Notes under the pieces: generated by a model
What the model was told of the DNA's origin: nothing
Database searches by the model: none
The model's input: only the letters and a program-made list of their open reading frames with translations
Shown: positions 1 to 3,643 of the stretch, in pieces
Layout: every line of letters begins with the position of its first letter
Position numbering within the stretch: the first letter of the stretch is position 1
Source of the DNA: Comamonadaceae bacterium
Lineage (GTDB): Bacteria > Pseudomonadota > Gammaproteobacteria > Burkholderiales > Burkholderiaceae
Length of the DNA stretch: 5,854 nucleotides
Reading direction: 5' to 3'
Assembly (NCBI GenBank): GCA_947505915.1
Contig: CANNNH010000102.1
Span: forward strand, 1-5,854
Made by a program: the position numbers and the translations under genes

Positions 1-1143
1 CAGGGTGAAAAGCTGTACCAGACCAACGGCTACAGCGGCCCCACTACGCAAGCATCATTCATCACGACTGACGACGGTCGCGAGCTTCAGTCTTGGAGGA
101 ATGGAGGGCGCGAGTTCCATGAGATGAGCTTTACTGCTGGCATGGTTCAGGGGGCGGCCGGGCCGCTCCAAGTATCAATCGCCGTCGATACGCAGCACCA
201 CCAAGAATTCATGAGAGAGCTCCGGCGCAGCATTGCAATCTATGCTGTGCTGGCCATTCTTCTAAGCGGATTCTTAGCTTGGTTCGCGGCTCATCAAGGC
301 ATGTCTCCGCTGCGCGCAATGAAACGTCGTGCCGCTGCAGTGACAGGCCAACAGTTGCAAGAGCGCATGCCCGAGGATGCCGTCCCGATTGAAATGGCAG
401 ATTTGGCACGGGAGCTCAATGAGATGTTGGGCCGCCTGCAGAACGACTTCCAACAGCTTTCTGATTTTGCGGCGGATTTGGCGCATGAATTTCGCACACC
501 CATCAGCAATCTCCTCACCCAAACACAGGTGACGCTGTCCACCCAACGCGACCTTAAGACATACCAAGATACGCTGGCGTCCAACGCAGAGGAATTGCAG
601 CGTTTGGCTCGGGTGGTGTCAGACATGCTACTCCTCGCAAAGACAGAGCGGGGGGTTGACCTGCCCCATAAGGAGTCTTTCTCGGCAGCACAAGAAGCTC
701 GCGAACTCGTTGAATTTTATGAGGCCGTTGCGGACGAAAAGCGCATCCTGATGAGCGTGGAAGGTGATGGGCGAATCTATGGCGATCGTTTGATGTTCAG
801 ACGTGCCGTGAGCAACCTCCTATCCAATGCGCTCAGGCATGCACCAGTCGGCGGTGTCGTGTCTGTCAGGATCGAAAGTTCGTCGCGCGAAATCGGGGTC
901 ACTGTCGAGAACACGGGCAAGGAGATCCCCCCGGATGTCCTGCCGAGACTCTTCGACCGCTTCTATCGCGCAGATTCAGCACGCAGGCACCCGGCTTCTG
1001 ACGGGGCAGGCTTGGGGCTGTCGATTACCAAAGCCATCGTCGAGGCCCATGGCGGTGCGGTCTCGGCTACGTCAGACCGGGAGTGGACACGATTCCGGCT
1101 TGTTTTTCCAGAGCGACGGTCGAAGGCTGAAGCAACCGCCTGA
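1..1143 (+). CDS. Heavy-metal sensor histidine kinase (CusS/CopS/CzcS type), 5'-truncated
   Basis: Membrane sensor kinase of a metal-responsive two-component system. The frame is open from base 1, so the start lies upstream; the ATG at 124 is internal. The visible 380 residues begin in the periplasmic sensor domain (about 1-75). Then come a membrane helix (about 77-99, YAVLAILLSGFLAWF), a HAMP linker (about 100-150), the H-box with the phospho-accepting His at residue 162 (LAHEFRTPISNL), the N-box (NLLSNALRHA, from 272), the G1 region (VENTGKEIP), the F-box (LFDRFYR, 317-323) and the G2 box (GAGLGLS, 335-341). All catalytic boxes are present, so it should be active. The family is usually about 460-480 residues, so roughly 90 are missing, including the first membrane helix. 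The G1 box has Asn where many kinases have Asp, which I believe is common in this subfamily. The partner regulator, expected upstream, is not in the window. Family is certain; copper specificity is inferred from the neighbours. Silver, zinc or cadmium sensing is not excluded. Confidence 0.9.
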   Translation, partial: QGEKLYQTNGYSGPTTQASFITTDDGRELQSWRNGGREFHEMSFTAGMVQGAAGPLQVSIAVDTQHHQEFMRELRRSIAIYAVLAILLSGFLAWFAAHQGMSPLRAMKRRAAAVTGQQLQERMPEDAVPIEMADLARELNEMLGRLQNDFQQLSDFAADLAHEFRTPISNLLTQTQVTLSTQRDLKTYQDTLASNAEELQRLARVVSDMLLLAKTERGVDLPHKESFSAAQEARELVEFYEAVADEKRILMSVEGDGRIYGDRLMFRRAVSNLLSNALRHAPVGGVVSVRIESSSREIGVTVENTGKEIPPDVLPRLFDRFYRADSARRHPASDGAGLGLSITKAIVEAHGGAVSATSDREWTRFRLVFPERRSKAEATA

Positions 1144-1309
1144 ACTACTCAATCCACACCTTACCGGCCCGGGCTTAAGGCCGACTCCTACAGTCTTAAA
1201 AACTGCCGCGATTTAACTTGGTTGAGTGATAAGCCCGCCTGAGCGTGTGGGCTGGCACCTGATGCGTTCCCAGTTGGACCGTGCAGCTTCACAACCGAAG
1301 GAGATTTCA
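1144..1309. other. Gap between kinase and csp with weak hairpins, no clear promoter
   Basis: No gene is visible in this 166-base gap. It holds two modest hairpins. One is a 5-bp all-GC stem (CGGCC at 1165-1169 with GGCCG at 1179-1183) containing the palindrome GCCCGGGC (1167-1174). The other is a 7-bp stem with one G-T pair (1232-1238 with 1247-1253, 8-base loop). Neither is followed by a T-run, so neither is a standard intrinsic terminator. CCTTA (1159-1163) and TAAGG (1176-1180) form a loose dyad reminiscent of a MerR/CueR operator, but no acceptable -35 flanks it. The csp promoter is probably here but I cannot place it. Confidence 0.3.
1298..1303 (+). promoter_or_regulatory. Ribosome binding site that sets the csp start
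   Basis: AAGGAG lies 6 bases before the ATG at 1310. It favours that start over the in-frame ATG at 1226, which would add 28 residues unlike the family and has no comparable site in front of it. Confidence 0.85.
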
Positions 1310-1645
1310 ATGCCCCATCAGCAATTTTCGTCGTGCGTCACCACTTGCTACGAGTGTGCGCAGGCATGTAATCACTGCGCAGCGTCTTGCCTTCAGGAGC
1401 AAGAGGTAAAGGCAATGGCCAAGTGCATCGCACTGGATATTGATTGCGCGGAAATCTGCGCACTTGCCGCTTCTGTGATGGGACGAGCCAGCGAAACGTC
1501 GAAGCAAGTCTGTTCTGCCTGTGCTCAGGTATGCCAAATGTGCGGCGACGAATGTGCCAAACATCAGATGCAGCACTGTCAAGACTGCGCACAAGCCTGC
1601 ATGCGATGTGCCGATGAATGCCGGAAGATGGCCGAGATGGCTTGA
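1310..1645 (+). CDS. Four-helix-bundle copper storage protein, Csp3/DUF326 type
   Basis: A 111-residue Cys-rich protein. The 19 cysteines are at 9, 13, 16, 20, 23, 27, 39, 46, 50, 68, 71, 75, 78, 82, 90, 93, 97, 100 and 104. Most are spaced by two or three residues, placing them on one face of successive helices (about 4-30, 33-57, 61-85, 87-108). This matches the Csp family, in which a four-helix bundle lined with Cys thiolates holds many Cu(I) ions. No Sec or Tat signal is present, so it belongs with the cytosolic Csp3 group, not exported Csp1. The likely role is to buffer and store Cu(I) in the cytosol, alongside export by the ATPase downstream. The start is set by a strong ribosome binding site 6 bases upstream. 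It follows the kinase gene by 166 bp and precedes the Met-rich gene by 198 bp, so it may be its own transcription unit. Family assignment is firm; metal content is inferred. Confidence 0.92.
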   Translation: MPHQQFSSCVTTCYECAQACNHCAASCLQEQEVKAMAKCIALDIDCAEICALAASVMGRASETSKQVCSACAQVCQMCGDECAKHQMQHCQDCAQACMRCADECRKMAEMA

Positions 1646-1736
1646 TCGCTGCAGGACATTGAGCCATCGGCCCCAGAGATAAAAACGACACTCTTGCAGC
1701 ACATGTCTGTTGGGGAGCCTTCGTCCGGCGCAAGAG

Positions 1737-1760
1737 CTTGCTTCTGGCTTTTCAAGCAAG
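1737..1760. repeat. 7-bp inverted repeat CTTGCTT / AAGCAAG
   Basis: CTTGCTT (1737-1743) and AAGCAAG (1754-1760) are perfect complements around a 10-base spacer. Each arm overlaps or abuts a copy of GCAAGAG (1730-1736, 1756-1762). The dyad centre (1748.5) lies 32 bp upstream of the FNR-like box centre, about three helical turns. It could be a regulator site or an RNA hairpin. There is no T-run, so a terminator is unlikely. Confidence 0.4.
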
Positions 1761-1773
1761 AGAGCACAGAAGC

Positions 1774-1787
1774 TTGACGCAGATCAA
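1774..1787 (+). promoter_or_regulatory. Candidate FNR/ANR-type binding site
   Basis: TTGACGCAGATCAA matches the FNR/ANR/DNR consensus TTGAT-N4-ATCAA at 9 of 10 defined bases. Its centre (1780.5) is 41.5 bp upstream of 1822, the start predicted from a -10-like GATAGT at 1810-1815. That is the standard spacing of a class II FNR-activated promoter. Read instead as a -35, TTGACG has no usable -10 at 17 bp. It would drive the Met-rich gene and the downstream operon. The match is seen in the sequence; oxygen control is inference. Confidence 0.55.
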
Positions 1788-1791
1788 AGAG

Positions 1792-1822
1792 CAACTGCAC
1801 TGAGGCACGGATAGTGCAGTTG
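1792..1822. repeat. Perfect 10-bp inverted repeat, operator or leader hairpin
   Basis: CAACTGCACT (1792-1801) and AGTGCAGTTG (1813-1822) are exact reverse complements around an 11-base spacer. The right arm covers part of the proposed -10 and reaches the proposed start at 1822, so a protein bound here would block that promoter. If transcription instead reads through from csp, the RNA would form a hairpin ending 6 bases before the ribosome binding site. No T-run follows, so it is not an intrinsic terminator. Confidence 0.6.
1810..1815 (+). promoter_or_regulatory. Candidate -10 element
   Basis: GATAGT matches TATAAT at 4 of 6 bases. It earns a mention because it sits at the spacing expected downstream of the FNR-like box, giving a transcript start near 1822 and a leader of about 22 bases. 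Weak on its own. Confidence 0.35.
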
Positions 1823-1843
1823 AAACTCAAGGAGAAACTCATC

Positions 1844-2371
1844 ATGCGAACACGAATTCTTGCTGCCACCACAGTGGCCACAGCTGTCATCTCTGGAATT
1901 GCCTTCGCGCAAACACCCAAGGCCGAAGAGGATCATTCGGCACATCACCCAGCCGGCAGCACTGCTGCAGCAAATTCCTCCACGCCTAGCGCAGCACCCA
2001 GTCCCGAGGCCATCAACCAGCAGATGAAGGCCATGCAGGACATGCACCAGAAGATGCAGGCCGCCAAGAGCCCGGCCGAGCGGGCCAAACTGATGGACGA
2101 GCACATGAAGTTGATGCAGTCCGGCATGGCCATGATGGGCCGGATGGGCGGTGGCCCCGGCGGCTCGGCGCCGGGGGGCATGGGCATGATGCCGCCAACA
2201 GCCCAGGCTGGCACGGGCCAAACGCCAGCGGCCAGTGCAGGTGGAGCGTCCGGCATGGCGGGCATGAGCGGGATGATGAACATGCACATGCAGATGGAGC
2301 GCCGCATGGCCATGATGGAGCAGATGATGCAGATGATGGTGGACCGCGAGGCGGCCAGGCCCGGCAAGTAA
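1844..2371 (+). CDS. Exported methionine-rich metal-binding protein (putative)
   Basis: A 175-residue protein not matched to a named family. A Sec signal peptide is clear: RTR, a hydrophobic core, then likely cleavage after A22 (AFA/QTP), so it should be periplasmic. After a short His patch (DHSAHH, 30-35) and a low-complexity Ala/Ser/Pro stretch, two Met-rich segments follow. Residues 55-101 carry Met at 61, 64, 67, 71, 84, 88, 91, 95, 97, 98 and 101. Residues 138-165 are denser (MSGMMNMHMQM, MAMMEQMMQMM). A Gly/Pro/Ala linker separates them. It has 28 internal Met in all. The three-to-four-residue spacing and motifs such as HQKM and MDEH resemble those that bind Cu(I) or Ag(I) in SilE/PcoE-type proteins. 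Likely role: periplasmic metal sponge or chaperone. AAGGAG at 1829-1834 lies 9 bases before this ATG and excludes the in-frame ATG at 1814, which would spoil the signal peptide. Function is inferred from composition and context. Confidence 0.85.
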   Translation: MRTRILAATTVATAVISGIAFAQTPKAEEDHSAHHPAGSTAAANSSTPSAAPSPEAINQQMKAMQDMHQKMQAAKSPAERAKLMDEHMKLMQSGMAMMGRMGGGPGGSAPGGMGMMPPTAQAGTGQTPAASAGGASGMAGMSGMMNMHMQMERRMAMMEQMMQMMVDREAARPGK

Positions 2372-2404
2372 CTCGGCAATTAACTCGGCTAGTAACTTGT
2401 CACT
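2369..2404 (+). repeat. 12-bp tandem repeat spanning the stop codon, three copies
   Basis: Three 12-base units start at 2369, 2381 and 2393. The second matches the first at 10 of 12 bases and the third at 9 of 12; the shared core is TAACTCGGC. The last 12 coding bases (2357-2368) also match at 7 of 12. Because the period is a multiple of three, each unit brings an in-frame TAA, and with a TAG at 2390 there are four stops in frame. Confidence 0.7.
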
Positions 2405-2408
2405 GACA
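2398..2408. repeat. 11-bp palindrome TGTCACTGACA before the DUF2933 gene
   Basis: TGTCA and TGACA arms around one base; the last base overlaps the ribosome binding site AGGAGG (2408-2413). It could be a small operator or chance. It overlaps the third unit of the 12-bp repeat. Confidence 0.3.
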
Positions 2409-2418
2409 GGAGGCTTTC

Positions 2419-2688
2419 ATGAACCAATCCCAGCCTGACGGCCCCCCGTCCTTTTGGAAGTCGCCCGCCGGCTTGAGCCTGCTGGTCGCGGCCCTGGTGG
2501 GTGGCTACTTTCTACTCACGGAGCACCGGGCTCACCTGTTCGGCGCGCTGCCCTACCTGCTCTTGCTGGCTTGCCCCGTGATGCATCTATTCATGCACAA
2601 GGGTCACGGGCACGGGGGTCATGGGGGATCCGGTCAGGGCCACAAAGACCACAAGGAAGGACCTAGCCGTGACCAGCGCGAGCAATGA
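2419..2688 (+). CDS. DUF2933 family small membrane protein with His-rich tail
   Basis: An 89-residue protein resembling DUF2933, a family of unknown function often found beside metal-resistance genes. There are two hydrophobic segments: about 17-33 (GLSLLVAALVGGYFLL) and about 39-58 (HLFGALPYLLLLACPVMHLF). The second runs into a cluster of possible Cu ligands: C52, M55, H56, M59 and H60 (ACPVMHLFMH). A polar tail rich in Gly and His follows, with H at 63, 65, 68, 75 and 78. A metal-binding or metal-passing role at the membrane is plausible but not shown. AGGAGG (2408-2413) lies 5 bases before the ATG, an excellent start. Its 3' end overlaps the ICMT-like gene by 20 bp, so the two are probably translationally coupled. 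The gene lies 47 bp after the Met-rich gene. Confidence 0.85.
   Translation: MNQSQPDGPPSFWKSPAGLSLLVAALVGGYFLLTEHRAHLFGALPYLLLLACPVMHLFMHKGHGHGGHGGSGQGHKDHKEGPSRDQREQ
2653..2661 (+). promoter_or_regulatory. Ribosome binding site that sets the GTG start of the ICMT-like gene
   Basis: AAGGAAGGA lies inside the DUF2933 coding region, 7 bases before GTG at 2669. It favours GTG over the in-frame ATG at 2621, which would add 16 polar residues. Confidence 0.7.
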
Positions 2689-3337
2689 CTATGGGCTGTG
2701 GGGGCTGGTGTTCCTCAACGTGGGCGTGTTCGTGGGCTTTGCCTACAGTTTTTTCAAGCCCACCACCCTGCGCGATTGGCGCAGCTTTGGGGCCTACACC
2801 GGCTTCATCGTGGCACTGTTCGCCGAGATGTATGGTTTTCCGCTCACGATCTACCTACTTTCGGGTTGGCTGGGCCAACGCTTTCCGGACGTCAACCTCT
2901 TTGGACACGAGGCGGGCCACCTCTGGTGGCTGCTCACCGACCAGCAAGGCGACCCGCACGGCGGAGTGATGCATATCCTGAGCTTTGTATTCATCGGGGG
3001 CGGCTTCTGGCTGCTATCTAATGCCTGGCACGTGCTCTACCAGGCCCAACGCCGACATGAACTGGCCACGACAGGCCCCTACCGCGTCGTGCGTCACCCT
3101 CAGTACATCGGTTTCGTTGCCATCATGGCGGGATTCCTTCTGCAGTGGCCCACGCTGTTGACGCTGGCCATGTTCCCCGTGCTGGTGGTCATGTATGTCC
3201 GCCTGGCCATCAGCGAAGAGCGCGACTCTGAAGCAGCGTTTGGTGAGGCTTGGCAGCGCTATGCAGCCATCACGCCCCGATTCATTCCTCGACGCGCCAA
3301 GCATGAGAAGTCCGTCATCGACCATCAAGGCCGCTGA
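2669..3337 (+). CDS. ICMT-like integral membrane methyltransferase family protein
   Basis: A 222-residue multi-pass membrane protein of the isoprenylcysteine carboxyl methyltransferase/phospholipid methyltransferase superfamily. Hydrophobic segments lie at about 10-28, 41-66, 101-124 and 146-180 (the last probably a hairpin of two helices). The C-terminal part carries the family signature in order: [14 protein letters not shown] (136-149), EER at 183-185, then [17 protein letters not shown] (191-207). These form the S-adenosylmethionine site in relatives, so methyltransferase activity is plausible, but bacteria lack prenylated CaaX substrates and the target is unknown. The loop before the third segment holds HEAGH (80-84) followed by LWW, near D95, H97 and H102, which could bind metal. 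The start is GTG at 2669, chosen for its ribosome binding site. The gene overlaps DUF2933 by 20 bp and the next gene by 35 bp. Similar proteins recur in copper-resistance clusters; their role there is not known to me. Confidence 0.85.
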   Translation: MTSASNDYGLWGLVFLNVGVFVGFAYSFFKPTTLRDWRSFGAYTGFIVALFAEMYGFPLTIYLLSGWLGQRFPDVNLFGHEAGHLWWLLTDQQGDPHGGVMHILSFVFIGGGFWLLSNAWHVLYQAQRRHELATTGPYRVVRHPQYIGFVAIMAGFLLQWPTLLTLAMFPVLVVMYVRLAISEERDSEAAFGEAWQRYAAITPRFIPRRAKHEKSVIDHQGR

Positions 3338-3590
3338 GCTCGCCTCCGGCTTGGGCGCCATCGTCTTGGGGGCGGGGCTCGCACTGCTCGTGCCTAAAGT
3401 GCTTCAGCGCTTCGCGGTGGCGCTCTTGATCGTGGGCCTGCTGGTGCACGGGGCGGGCATGACCCTCAAGTACAGGCTGGAAAATCGTGCAGGCCCGCCA
3501 CTGCGGTGGGAACGCGCCCTCTTCTGGCTGTGCTGGGCTTGCCTGATCGGTCTGGCCGGCTGGATGGGGGTACGCCTACTGGCCAGTTAG
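3303..3590 (+). CDS. Small membrane protein of unknown function
   Basis: A 95-residue hydrophobic protein that I do not recognise. Three membrane segments are likely: about 13-31 ([19 protein letters not shown]), 36-53 ([18 protein letters not shown]) and 72-93 ([19 protein letters not shown]). A basic stretch, [16 protein letters not shown], sits between the second and third. C77 and C80 form a CWAC pair inside the third segment. The chosen ATG lies within the end of the ICMT-like gene (35-bp overlap). No good ribosome binding site precedes it, so translation is probably coupled. In-frame ATGs at 3195 and 3261 would extend it deep into the ICMT-like gene; TTG at 3351 would shorten it. Its place in an apparent copper operon suggests a membrane accessory role, but nothing in the sequence defines one. 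The gene is likely real because its membrane pattern is coherent and it fills the gap exactly. Confidence 0.7.
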   Translation: MRSPSSTIKAAELASGLGAIVLGAGLALLVPKVLQRFAVALLIVGLLVHGAGMTLKYRLENRAGPPLRWERALFWLCWACLIGLAGWMGVRLLAS

Positions 3591-3631
3591 AGATCGGCCC
3601 CGAAGACGTTGAAGCCAGCGAGAAAAACCAC

Positions 3632-3637
3632 AAGGAG
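3632..3637 (+). promoter_or_regulatory. Ribosome binding site that sets the GTG start of the ATPase
   Basis: AAGGAG lies 6 bases before GTG at 3644. No upstream start is in frame in the 53-bp gap. The alternative ATG at 3704 would drop 20 residues and has no comparable site in front. Confidence 0.75.
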
Positions 3638-3643
3638 AACGGC

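Larger units (their letters stand above)
1646..1843. other. Regulatory gap between csp and the copper operon
   Basis: No gene is visible here. From left to right it holds repeats of GCAAGAG/CTCTTGC (1691-1697 inverted; 1730-1736 and 1756-1762 direct), a 7-bp dyad (1737-1760), an FNR-like box (1774-1787), a perfect 10-bp dyad (1792-1822) overlapping a possible -10, and the ribosome binding site at 1829-1834. GGCCCCA and TGGGGAGCC far apart could pair, but the loop would be about 40 bases and no T-run follows, so I do not call a csp terminator. Confidence 0.5.

Noticed and set aside
1159..1194. CueR/MerR-like operator (CCTTA...TAAGG) with -10-like TACAGT upstream of csp
   Set aside because: The dyad is short, the expected -35 position reads CCGGCC-like sequence, and the 19-20 bp promoter layout cannot be made to fit.
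827..1216. 129-residue + strand frame over the kinase end
   Set aside because: Out-of-frame with the intact kinase catalytic boxes; Ser/Arg-rich with no domain.
1232..1253. Possible intrinsic terminator after the kinase gene
   Set aside because: The stem has a G-T pair and is not followed by a T-run.
1784..2379. Two long minus-strand frames opposite the Met-rich gene
   Set aside because: The repeated ATG codons read as CAT on the other strand and produce His-rich or Ile/Met-rich low-complexity frames. The + strand has the signal peptide and ribosome binding site.
2908..2922. HExxH zinc-protease active site in the ICMT-like protein
   Set aside because: HEAGH is present, but the protein has the full ICMT signature and no protease fold features. 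Kept only as a possible metal-binding loop.
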